Origin: Bacteroidota bacterium | GTDB taxonomy: Bacteria; Bacteroidota; Ignavibacteria; UBA10030 | Direction: 5' to 3' | Assembly (NCBI GenBank): GCA_003453835.1 | Contig: DMMN01000338.1 | Coordinates: forward strand, 1 to 6,116 | Length of the DNA stretch: 6,116 nucleotides | In this document: piece after piece, positions 1 to 6,116 of the stretch | Layout of the letters: every line of letters begins with the position of its first letter | Position numbering within the stretch: position 1 is the stretch's first letter | Made by a program: the position numbers and the translations under genes | The notes under the pieces: model-generated | Databases searched by the model: none | What the model was told of the DNA's origin: nothing | What the model saw: the letters and a program-made list of their open reading frames with translations, nothing else

Positions 1-1
1 C

Positions 2-850
2 TTCTTTGGCTCGGTCATCGAGGCCATCTATGATACAGCATTCGAGAACGACTATGAGACGATCCTGACGGTATCACAGGAAGACGCGGAGCGGGAGAAG
101 AAACATATCCAGACGCTGGTCTCGATGAGAGTGGACGGCATTATTATCTCCGTGTCGCAAGCGACCAGAAACATCGAGCTGTTCAAGTGGATCAAGAAAA
201 TGGGGATCCACGTCGTCTTTGTCGACAGGATGCCGGACCCGCCGGTGCCGGGATTCAGCACGGTGATGGTCGACGACAAGAACGGAACGATGAAGGTGAT
301 ACACCACGCGATCAACGTCGGTCACCGGAAGCTCGCGTTTCTTGGTGGGAATCCCGCTATCAACATCGGCAAGAACCGTCTTGCGGGGTTCAAGCATGCA
401 CTGAAAGAGCACGGAATCCAGATCAAGCCGCAATGGATCATTCGGGGAGGATTCGGCAAACAGGATGGCTACGACGGATTTATGCGTCTCTCTGAAAGCG
501 GTACTCTGCCGGAATTTGTTTTTGCCGTTACATTTCCCGTTGCGCTCGGTGTCTACGAAGCGTGTAAGAAGCTCGGGCTCCGCGTCCCCGATGATGTCGA
601 CGTGGCCTGTTTCGGCGACAGCGATACCAATCGATTCATTGCACCTTCTCTGACGTGTGTTCGGCAACCTACCCACGAGCTTGGGATGAGGGCCGTGCGC
701 ATGATTTTGGAAAACATCAGAAATCCGGAGGACGAGAAAGAAGAACACATCGAACTAGCCACGGAACTTATCGTCCGAGAGACATGTGTCGCCAGAAAGC
801 CGGCCACTTCCGATTTCCACGAGACTCGACAAACGGCTCCATCGGTCTAG
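2..850 (+). CDS. LacI-family transcriptional regulator, 5'-truncated by window edge
   Basis: This is the sugar-sensing part of a LacI/GalR-family repressor. The reading frame is open from base 2, and 282 residues are visible before the TAG stop. The usual length is about 340, so roughly 60-70 residues are outside the window, including the helix-turn-helix and hinge. What remains is a periplasmic-binding-protein-like effector domain. Landmarks, in visible-residue numbers, are DGIII after residue 40, the GHRKLAFLGG strand near 107, RLAGFKHAL near 126, VPDDVDVACFGDSD near 195 and SLTCVRQPTHELG at 216-228. Two sites differ from LacI: the Asn-Asp of the usual VANDQMALG segment reads Thr-Phe (177-178), and the usual YDD/FDD reads FGD (204-206). 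It lies upstream of and in the same direction as three pectin-type hydrolase genes, so a local regulator responding to a pectin-derived sugar is likely (inference). The family call is secure; the ligand is unknown. Confidence 0.93.
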   Translation, partial: FFGSVIEAIYDTAFENDYETILTVSQEDAEREKKHIQTLVSMRVDGIIISVSQATRNIELFKWIKKMGIHVVFVDRMPDPPVPGFSTVMVDDKNGTMKVIHHAINVGHRKLAFLGGNPAINIGKNRLAGFKHALKEHGIQIKPQWIIRGGFGKQDGYDGFMRLSESGTLPEFVFAVTFPVALGVYEACKKLGLRVPDDVDVACFGDSDTNRFIAPSLTCVRQPTHELGMRAVRMILENIRNPEDEKEEHIELATELIVRETCVARKPATSDFHETRQTAPSV

Positions 851-855
851 GACCT

Positions 856-874
856 GAGTCGCATTTCGTGACTC
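856..874 (+). other. Small hairpin in the gap after the regulator gene
   Basis: The inverted repeat GAGTCGC-ATTTC-GTGACTC can form a 7-bp stem (one G-U pair) with a 5-base loop, starting six bases after the regulator's stop codon. It is placed like a terminator but is followed by CTTGCCGG rather than a T-run, so it is not a convincing intrinsic terminator. It could equally be a protein-binding palindrome or chance. The rest of the 129-base gap (851-979) shows no clear promoter and no good ribosome binding site. Confidence 0.3.
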
Positions 875-979
875 TTGCCGGCGATCTCTGGAATGTTACG
901 AGGGCACCATCGTCTCAGAAGTTGGCCTGTCATTGTCCACGATTCTCCCTGTCGATCAAACTAACACTCAAATCCCGAC

Positions 980-2497
980 ATGCACCAGCGAATACGAAAC
1001 CCCATCCCCACGCCAACACTCCTGATCATCCTCCTTCTCTTAGGCTTCTCGCCGGACGATGAGACAAGAATTTTTCTCATTGGGGATTCGACCATGGCTG
1101 ACAAGCCGCTTATCGGAAACCCGGAGCGGGGGTGGGGCCAGGTATTTCCATTGTTCTTTCGCCGCGACGTGGTCATAGCGAATCACGCCCGCAATGGTCG
1201 AAGCTCGAAGAGCTTCCTCGTGGAGGGAAGGTGGCAGTCAGTGTTCGAACAACTGCGGCCGCACGATTATGTGTTCATCCAGTTCGGTCATAATGATGCT
1301 AAGAAGGAAGATACCACAAGATTCGCCGAAGCCCGCACGGATTTCCGGAACAACCTCCTACGGTTCGTCAGAGAAACCAGATCGAAAGATGCAATCCCTG
1401 TTCTCCTCACGCCCGTCTGCCGCAGACGATTTGACAAGAATGGAACGTTTGTCGATTCCCATGGTGACTATCCGGTGGTGGTTCGAGAACTTGCCGCGGA
1501 GGAGCAGATCCCGTTGATCGACTTGCATCTTAAAAGCCGGCTGGTTCTGGAATCGCTCGGGGTGGAGGAATCGGAACAGTTGTTTCTACGAGCTCAGCCG
1601 GGAATGTATTCCGCGGTGTGGAGTGGAAAGGGAGACAATACGCACTTCAATTTCAATGGAGCCCTGACGGTGGCCGGCCTCGTGGCAGAAGGTGTGAAAG
1701 AACTGGACCTTCCCATGAGGAACCGTTTGGTGGAAGTTGAGAAGAAATCGTTTGTCGGTCTCGGCAAGACCGTTCTCTTGGACTGCTTCTACAACAACGA
1801 ATGGAGGAAGGACGCACGAGGGAATCCAGTTCGGTATCACTATGTCTGGGAGGATACGACGAATTCCGGATTCTCGATGTTGGGGAAGATCATTTCGAAT
1901 CTTGGGTCGGTAATTGACACGCTTTGTGAAGCACCAACTGCTCATGCTCTTAAGAGAGCCTCTATCTATATTATTGTGGATCCCGACACTCCACAGGAAA
2001 CAGAGCATCCGAACTATATCGATCCGCGTGCCGCCGATGCCGTTGCTGAATGGGTGCGGCAAGGCGGCGCCCTGGTTCTTATGGAGAACGACAAGGGGAA
2101 TGCAGAGTTCGAACGTTTCAATCTGCTTGCCGGCAGATTCGGTCTCCGATTCAACGAGAACAGCAGAAACAAAGTCGTAGGGAAGGAATACGATACCGGT
2201 ATGTTCGATTCATTTCCCGACCATCCGCTCTTCAAAGGCGTGAAGAAGATCTTCATGAAGGAGGTTTCCACACTGAAAGTTCAAGATCCGGCAAGCGCTC
2301 TTCTATCCGACAAGGGTGATGTTATCATAGCATCCATGGCGGTCGGTACCGGAGCGGTGTTCGCCGTGGGGGACCCATGGTTGTACAACGAGTATATGGA
2401 CCATCGCAGGCTGCCGCAGGATTTTGAAAACGAAAAGGCAGCGGAGAACCTCTTCCGGTGGCTTCTGCAACTCGCTCCCCCGAGTCCGGCAAACTAA
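980..2497 (+). CDS. Secreted SGNH-type rhamnogalacturonan acetylesterase with a C-terminal GATase-like/DUF4350-type domain
   Basis: This 505-residue protein is predicted to remove acetyl esters from rhamnogalacturonan or a related pectin. A hydrophobic stretch at residues 13-23 acts as export signal; the cleavage site is unclear, so it might stay anchored. The SGNH esterase domain spans about 30-250. Its nucleophile Ser37 lies in FLIGDSTMADKP, Gly73 is in ARNGRSSKSF, Asn105 is in QFGHND, and Asp219/His222 are in GDNTHFNFNG, which completes the triad. From about residue 260 a second domain begins with GKTVLLDCFYNNE and includes VDPD (333-336) and ENDKGNAEF (369-377). From memory, this region resembles the C-terminal part of some GH105 unsaturated rhamnogalacturonyl hydrolases. 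It has no G-x-C-x-G elbow, so amidotransferase activity is unlikely. The start at 980 is forced: an in-frame TAA lies at 962-964, and the next ATG falls inside the catalytic motif. No Shine-Dalgarno sequence is evident. The esterase fold is well supported; the exact substrate is inferred from family and neighbours. Confidence 0.88.
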   Translation: MHQRIRNPIPTPTLLIILLLLGFSPDDETRIFLIGDSTMADKPLIGNPERGWGQVFPLFFRRDVVIANHARNGRSSKSFLVEGRWQSVFEQLRPHDYVFIQFGHNDAKKEDTTRFAEARTDFRNNLLRFVRETRSKDAIPVLLTPVCRRRFDKNGTFVDSHGDYPVVVRELAAEEQIPLIDLHLKSRLVLESLGVEESEQLFLRAQPGMYSAVWSGKGDNTHFNFNGALTVAGLVAEGVKELDLPMRNRLVEVEKKSFVGLGKTVLLDCFYNNEWRKDARGNPVRYHYVWEDTTNSGFSMLGKIISNLGSVIDTLCEAPTAHALKRASIYIIVDPDTPQETEHPNYIDPRAADAVAEWVRQGGALVLMENDKGNAEFERFNLLAGRFGLRFNENSRNKVVGKEYDTGMFDSFPDHPLFKGVKKIFMKEVSTLKVQDPASALLSDKGDVIIASMAVGTGAVFAVGDPWLYNEYMDHRRLPQDFENEKAAENLFRWLLQLAPPSPAN

Positions 2498-2502
2498 GGA
2501 AG
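2496..2502 (+). promoter_or_regulatory. Ribosome binding site of the GH43 gene, overlapping the esterase stop codon
   Basis: AAGGAAG sits five bases before the ATG at 2508, and its first two bases are the last two of the esterase TAA stop. This fixes the GH43 start at 2508 rather than at an in-frame ATG at 2424 inside the esterase gene. The overlap suggests translational coupling of the two genes. Confidence 0.75.
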
Positions 2503-2507
2503 CTTGT

Positions 2508-4136
2508 ATGCCGTTTCCTTTTCATCTCCACACGCTTGCTCTTCTTCTCTTCCTCGGGGTCACGTCCGCGGACAACAGGCAGCAGGGCTCTAAGCCCGGC
2601 GTGTGGATCCCGGACAATGGTGACGGAACCTACACGAACCCGATCATCTTTGCAGACTACTCGGATCCGGACGTCATTCGAGTCGGGGATGACTACTTCT
2701 TGACGTCATCAAGTTTCTCACACTTTCCAGGTTTGCCGATTCTCCATTCGAAGGATCTTGTGAGCTGGAAGCTGATCGGGCACGCCGTGCCTCGTCACCC
2801 CTATGAGGCCTTCGAGCAACCACAACATGGCAACGGCATCTGGGCCCCCAGCCTGAGATATCACAACAACGAGTTCTATATCTTCTATGGAGATCCGGAC
2901 TACGGGATCTTCATGACAAAGGCCGTGAATCCCAAAGGTCCGTGGGATCCGCTGGTGCGCGTCAAAGAGGCGAAGGGATGGATCGATCCTTGTCCGCTCT
3001 GGGATGACGACGGCAAGGCGTATCTTGTCCATGCGTGGGCCAAGAGCAGAGCTGGCTTCAACAGTGTGCTGACGGTGAATCGTATGAGTCGGGACGGTCG
3101 CACCCTCCTTGACAGCGGAGTGACGGTTTTCGACGGACGTCGTAGTCACCCCACAATCGAGGGCCCAAAACTCTACAAGAGAAACGGGTACTATTATGTT
3201 TTTGCACCGGCCGGCGGAGTGAAATCGGGATGGCAAACAGTGCTGCGATCGAAAAACATCACTGGGCCGTACGAGGGCAAGATCGTGCTCGAACAGGGGA
3301 GCACCGACATCAACGGACCGCATCAGGGCGCCTGGGTCGAAACGCAAACCGGGGAATCCTGGTTTTTTCATTTTCAGGACCTCGATGCGTACGGTCGAGT
3401 CCTGCATCTCCAACCCATGCGCTGGAGCAACGGCTGGCCCTTGATAGGGGAAGACTTTGACAAGAACGGAATTGGGGAACCGGTCCGGAAACACCGAAAG
3501 CCGATAGTCGGAGGAAACTTCCCCATCGAAGTCCCGCAGACAAGCGACGATTTCGATTCAAAGAAACAAGGATTACAGTGGCAATGGCAGGGGAATCCTA
3601 ACCCGGCGTGGATTTCGCTCGAGGGCCGGAATGGTTGGTTACGATTCTTCTCGCAGCCTTCTCGCGCCGAGTCTCTCCATCTCTGGAACGAGACGAGTCT
3701 CCTCCTCCAGAAATTCCCTGCACCGGAGTTTTCCGCAACAACGAAGCTGGAATTCCTGCCGGAGACAGTGGGAGAGAAGGCTGGACTCATCGTCTTTGGT
3801 TTGGATTATTCGTACGTTGGAGTGGAAAAGAAATCTGACGGTCTGGTCCTTTCACATGTTATATGTAGGGACGCAGACAAGAATCGGCCGGAAGTAACCA
3901 CGACTGTATCCGAAGTCCGGGGGAACGCGTTCTATTTTCGAGTGACCGTGAGAACCGGAGCCCGTTGCAGGTTCAGCTATTCGACCGACGGAACGAGCTA
4001 TCAACCGATTGGCAAGGAGTTTTCGGCAAGACCCGGGAAATGGGTTGGCGCAAAACTCGGCATGTTCTCGCTTGCGCCACATGGAGTCTTTCGCTCCGGG
4101 TACACAGATTTCGATTGGATCAGAATCCATCCATAA
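2508..4136 (+). CDS. Secreted family 43 glycoside hydrolase (beta-xylosidase/alpha-L-arabinofuranosidase type)
   Basis: This 542-residue enzyme is predicted to hydrolyse arabinose- or xylose-type linkages in pectin side chains or hemicellulose. A signal peptide covers residues 1-21, with likely cleavage after VTSA; there is no lipobox, so the protein should be periplasmic or secreted. The five-bladed propeller domain spans about 38-340. The three GH43 acidic residues are visible: base Asp53 in YSDPDVIRVGDDYF, pKa-modulating Asp160 in GWIDPCPLWDDDGKAY, and acid Glu218 in TIEGPKLYKRNGYYY. Further family segments are GNGIWAPSLRYHNNEFYIFY and GRVLHLQPMRW. From residue 347 (DDFDSKKQGLQWQW) to the end runs a beta-sandwich of the GH43 C-terminal, concanavalin-like type, which in relatives helps shape the active site. 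Start chosen from the ribosome binding site and signal peptide. It follows the esterase by ten bases and precedes the GH28 gene by 17. Family assignment is firm. Subfamily and the arabinose/xylose choice cannot be settled by eye. Confidence 0.92.
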   Translation: MPFPFHLHTLALLLFLGVTSADNRQQGSKPGVWIPDNGDGTYTNPIIFADYSDPDVIRVGDDYFLTSSSFSHFPGLPILHSKDLVSWKLIGHAVPRHPYEAFEQPQHGNGIWAPSLRYHNNEFYIFYGDPDYGIFMTKAVNPKGPWDPLVRVKEAKGWIDPCPLWDDDGKAYLVHAWAKSRAGFNSVLTVNRMSRDGRTLLDSGVTVFDGRRSHPTIEGPKLYKRNGYYYVFAPAGGVKSGWQTVLRSKNITGPYEGKIVLEQGSTDINGPHQGAWVETQTGESWFFHFQDLDAYGRVLHLQPMRWSNGWPLIGEDFDKNGIGEPVRKHRKPIVGGNFPIEVPQTSDDFDSKKQGLQWQWQGNPNPAWISLEGRNGWLRFFSQPSRAESLHLWNETSLLLQKFPAPEFSATTKLEFLPETVGEKAGLIVFGLDYSYVGVEKKSDGLVLSHVICRDADKNRPEVTTTVSEVRGNAFYFRVTVRTGARCRFSYSTDGTSYQPIGKEFSARPGKWVGAKLGMFSLAPHGVFRSGYTDFDWIRIHP

Positions 4137-4153
4137 AAGAAAGCACGGCTTCC

Positions 4154-5842
4154 ATGAAGAAACGCTCTCAGTGGTTCATTGTCTTGGTTCTTGCTCTTTC
4201 TCTAATCGCTGTCGCCCAGCCGCCAAGCGTCAAGATCCAAGACGAGGTTCAAAGCTACTGCAAAGATTTGCCGTTCAACATGTCTGTGCCCGCTATTCCC
4301 ACATTCCCGGATCGGGATTTCAATATCACAAAGTTTGGCGCTCTCGGGGATGGATTGCACTCCAATACTGAAGCCTTTCGAAGGGCGATCGAGGAGTGCT
4401 CCAAAGCCGGTGGTGGGCGGGTTGTTGTTCCATCAGGCATGTGGCTCACAGGCCCGATCACAATGCGGAGCAACGTAAATCTACATCTTGAAACCGGCGC
4501 CCTCATTCAGTTCAGCGGCAACTTCGATGAGTATCCACTTGTTGACGCAACCTATGAAGGTCAGCCACAGCTACGGTGTACGTCGCCGCTGAATGGTAAT
4601 CGGCTGGAGAACATTGCGGTGACCGGGGAAGGAGTCATTGACGGCGCCGGAGAGGCCTGGCGCCCGGTGAAGAAGTTCAAAATGACTGCAACAGAGTGGA
4701 AAGAACTTGTGGCGTCCGGAGGTGTCGTGGATCCCTCGGGAAGTACGTGGTGGCCATCGGAGCAGGCGATGAATGGCGAGAGCAATCTTCGGAAACTGCG
4801 AGAGAGCGGAAAAACTCCCGGGAAGAAGGAGTTGGAGGTCGTACGCGATTATCTCCGCCCGGTGATGGTTAGCTTCGTCGAATGCAGAAATGTACTTCTT
4901 GACGGGCCGACATTTCAGAACTCGCCCGCTTGGAATATCCACCCTCTCCTGTGTGAGAATGTAGTTGTCCGAAACATCACAGTCCGAAATCCCTGGTACT
5001 CACAGAACGGAGACGGCATCGATCTGGAATCTTGCAGGAATGTCGTCCTCTATAGAAGCAACTTCGACGTTGGTGATGATGCCATCTGCCTGAAGTCGGG
5101 ACGCGATGAGTTCGGGAGGAAACGGGGAAGAGCGACGGAGAACGTCGTCATTGCCGATTGCGTCGTCTATCATGGGCATGGCGGCTTCACGATTGGGAGT
5201 GAGATGTCCGGTGGCGTTCGGAACATCAAGGTGGTCAACTGCTTGTTCATTGGAACGGATGTCGGGCTTCGGTTCAAAAGCACGCGCGGGCGGGGTGGGG
5301 TTGTCGAGAATATCCATATCAGCGATGTGGTGATGAAACACATCCCCACGTCTGCCATCGACTTCAACCTGTATTACGGCGGAAAGGCGCCGACTGAAGA
5401 CGAATCTGCAGAGGACAAATCGAGCGCGGCCAAAGAAGTGCCTGTCACCGAACAAACCCCAAGGTTCAGGGATATCTATCTCAAAAATATCTCGTGTACA
5501 GGCGCGAGAGACGCAGTGATCCTCCAGGGGCTGCCGGAGATGCCGCTTTCGAACATCTCGCTGGACCACGTGACGATGACAGCAACGAAAGGGATCTCAA
5601 TGTTCGATGCAAAGGATGTGAAGATCACGAACAGCAGAGTCCTTGTTTCCTCGGGGCCTGCAATATTGCTCAATCAGACAAGCAAGTTGTCGGTTGTCGG
5701 CTTTGAGTATGGCCGCGGATTGCTTATGAGATTAGCCGGAAACAAGACGAAGGATATCGAGATAAAAAACACGAAGCTCGACGGCGAACGCTCGATCGAA
5801 TTCGGAAGGGGTGTTTCGAAGGACGCCGTGCGCATCAAGTAG
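4154..5842 (+). CDS. Secreted family 28 glycoside hydrolase (polygalacturonase/rhamnogalacturonase type)
   Basis: This 562-residue protein is a right-handed parallel beta-helix hydrolase that should cleave alpha-galacturonosyl linkages of the pectin backbone by inversion. A signal peptide covers residues 1-21 (MKKR, hydrophobic core, then AVA before Gln22) with no lipobox. The N-terminal GH28/pectate-lyase-3-like segment FNITKFGALGDGLHSNTEAF begins near residue 55. Active-site motifs are NGDGID with Asp287 (the NTD site), VGDDAICLKSG with Asp308 and Asp309, GHGG with His342, and RFK at 373-375 (RIK in classical enzymes). An inserted region at about 168-235 starts with AWRPVKKFKMT, and a charged Glu/Lys/Ser-rich loop (about 413-435) lies between coils near the C-terminal third. 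Such insertions are common in bacterial exo-acting members (knowledge of the family), so exo-polygalacturonase is plausible. The start at 4154 is chosen for the signal peptide; the frame extends upstream to 3965 only inside the GH43 gene. The ribosome binding site (AGAAAG, 4138-4143) is weak. Confidence 0.93.
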   Translation: MKKRSQWFIVLVLALSLIAVAQPPSVKIQDEVQSYCKDLPFNMSVPAIPTFPDRDFNITKFGALGDGLHSNTEAFRRAIEECSKAGGGRVVVPSGMWLTGPITMRSNVNLHLETGALIQFSGNFDEYPLVDATYEGQPQLRCTSPLNGNRLENIAVTGEGVIDGAGEAWRPVKKFKMTATEWKELVASGGVVDPSGSTWWPSEQAMNGESNLRKLRESGKTPGKKELEVVRDYLRPVMVSFVECRNVLLDGPTFQNSPAWNIHPLLCENVVVRNITVRNPWYSQNGDGIDLESCRNVVLYRSNFDVGDDAICLKSGRDEFGRKRGRATENVVIADCVVYHGHGGFTIGSEMSGGVRNIKVVNCLFIGTDVGLRFKSTRGRGGVVENIHISDVVMKHIPTSAIDFNLYYGGKAPTEDESAEDKSSAAKEVPVTEQTPRFRDIYLKNISCTGARDAVILQGLPEMPLSNISLDHVTMTATKGISMFDAKDVKITNSRVLVSSGPAILLNQTSKLSVVGFEYGRGLLMRLAGNKTKDIEIKNTKLDGERSIEFGRGVSKDAVRIK

Positions 5843-5852
5843 GGGACGTGTC

Positions 5853-5896
5853 GATCCGCCGGCGGCGATCAAGTGGCGGAAAGCGAAGATCGCTTT
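5853..5896 (+). repeat. Two adjacent hairpins with a competing alternative pairing
   Basis: Two inverted repeats follow the GH28 stop by about ten bases. The first, GATCCGCCGGCGGCGATC (5853-5870), folds as a 7-bp stem with one bulged C and a 3-base loop. The second, AAAGCGA-AGA-TCGCTTT (5880-5896), is a perfect 7-bp stem with a 3-base spacer. GCGATC (5865-5870) is also the exact reverse complement of GATCGC (5888-5893), so a third pairing would exclude both. Only three Ts end the second hairpin, so this is a poor intrinsic terminator. It could mark the 3' end of the hydrolase transcript, an attenuator-like switch, or, for the second repeat, an operator for a dimeric regulator. Confidence 0.4.
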
Positions 5897-5923
5897 GAGC
5901 AGGACCGGCTCGTCTGTTAGCCT
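5895..5923 (+). promoter_or_regulatory. Weak candidate promoter for the isomerase-like gene
   Basis: TTGAGC (5895-5900) and TAGCCT (5918-5923) are 17 bases apart and match the general bacterial -35 and -10 consensus at 4 and 3 of 6 positions. The candidate -35 abuts the palindrome at 5880-5896. Such matches arise often by chance, and some phyla do not use this consensus. The remainder of the 5843-6018 gap shows no gene. Confidence 0.15.
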
Positions 5924-6005
5924 GAGTTGCGAAGAGGACAACCGAAGCAATCGTCTACGCAGAACACAGGAACGGGAAGCCTGGACAGGTCGCCAGCTCC
6001 CAGAT

Positions 6006-6011
6006 AAGGAG
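6006..6011 (+). promoter_or_regulatory. Strong ribosome binding site of the isomerase-like gene
   Basis: AAGGAG lies seven bases upstream of the ATG at 6019, which is ideal spacing. It is the strongest Shine-Dalgarno sequence in the window and supports a real gene start there although only 98 bases of the gene are visible. Confidence 0.8.
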
Positions 6012-6018
6012 AACATCC

Positions 6019-6116
6019 ATGAACAACAACACAACGCTGGGAGTGATTGTCGGAAACCGCGGCTTCTTTCCGGCGCATCTTTGCGAATCAGGACGCACGA
6101 AGGTCTTCGATGTTCT
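6019..6116 (+). CDS. Start of an L-fucose isomerase-like (COG2407-type) protein, 3'-truncated by window edge
   Basis: Only 32 codons are visible, beginning MNNNTTLGVIVGNRGFFPAH and continuing through a CESGR segment. No signal peptide is present, so the product is cytoplasmic. The motif VGNRGFFPxHLxxxGR near the N-terminus is, from memory, characteristic of the L-fucose/L-arabinose isomerase-related family COG2407, whose members interconvert aldoses and ketoses or have unassigned roles in sugar catabolism. Following a set of secreted pectin-type hydrolases, it would fit as the first intracellular step for a released deoxy- or pentose sugar (inference). It is separated from the hydrolase genes by 176 bases, so it may have its own transcript. 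The start is well supported by its ribosome binding site; the family call rests on a short segment and the substrate is unknown. Confidence 0.6.
   Translation, partial: MNNNTTLGVIVGNRGFFPAHLCESGRTKVFDV

Noticed and set aside
74..748. 224-codon open frame on the - strand
   Set aside because: It is antisense to the LacI-type gene and the translation is rich in Arg/His/Asp with no family resemblance.
933..961. Candidate promoter TTGTCC-17-TCAAAC before the esterase gene
   Set aside because: Matches to consensus are too few (3 of 6 in the -10), and similar matches occur elsewhere in the gap.
950..980. Inverted repeat TGTCG...CGACA around the esterase start
   Set aside because: Five-base arms separated by 21 bases are expected by chance and do not resemble a LacI-type operator.
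2424..2507. Upstream extension of the GH43 gene to the ATG at 2424
   Set aside because: It would overlap the esterase by 74 bases, bury the signal peptide and ignore the good ribosome binding site before 2508.
2718..3494. 258-codon open frame on the - strand
   Set aside because: It lies wholly antisense to the GH43 gene, whose catalytic motifs are intact, and its translation shows no recognisable domain. It is a by-product of codon bias.
3965..4153. Upstream extension of the GH28 gene to the ATG at 3965
   Set aside because: It overlaps the well-supported GH43 C-terminal domain, and the translation has no similarity to an export signal, whereas 4154 starts a textbook signal peptide.
5732..6034. 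100-codon open frame on the - strand covering the 5843-6018 gap
   Set aside because: It overlaps the GH28 C-terminus and the isomerase-like start and its translation is Arg/Leu/Ser-rich with no recognisable motif. I judge the gap non-coding.

Overview
The window is a catabolic locus on the + strand, most likely for plant pectin and in particular rhamnogalacturonan I or its side chains. It carries three complete genes for secreted carbohydrate-active enzymes. A LacI-family regulator runs in from the left edge (its start lies outside), and the first codons of a sugar isomerase-like gene run off the right edge. All five genes point the same way. I found no mobile element, CRISPR array, tRNA or rRNA. 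I see no previously undescribed multi-gene system; the most unusual items are a two-domain esterase and a structured gap before the last gene.

The organism is a bacterium of moderate GC content, slightly above half by eye. Each of the three enzymes begins with a hydrophobic export signal, and none of these signals has a lipobox cysteine. Good Shine-Dalgarno sequences precede two of the genes and are weak or missing before two others. The gene style resembles polysaccharide-degrading members of the Bacteroidota/Ignavibacteria, Verrucomicrobia or related groups, but the sequence does not settle the phylum and no SusC/SusD pair is in view.

Layout: 2-850, LacI-type regulator lacking its DNA-binding N-terminus; 851-979, gap with a small hairpin; 980-2497, SGNH esterase of the rhamnogalacturonan acetylesterase type fused to a C-terminal domain usually met on unsaturated rhamnogalacturonyl hydrolases; 2508-4136, family 43 glycoside hydrolase with a C-terminal beta-sandwich; 4154-5842, family 28 polygalacturonase-type hydrolase; 5843-6018, gap with two hairpins; 6019-6116, start of a protein resembling the L-fucose isomerase-like family (COG2407).

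Proposed cooperation (inference): the esterase removes acetyl groups that block the galacturonic-acid-containing backbone, the GH43 enzyme trims arabinose or xylose-type side residues, the GH28 enzyme cuts galacturonosyl linkages in the backbone, and the isomerase-like protein acts in the cytoplasm on a released sugar. The LacI-type protein would sense a breakdown product and control the cluster. The three enzyme genes are tightly packed (10 and 17 bases apart) and are probably one transcript.
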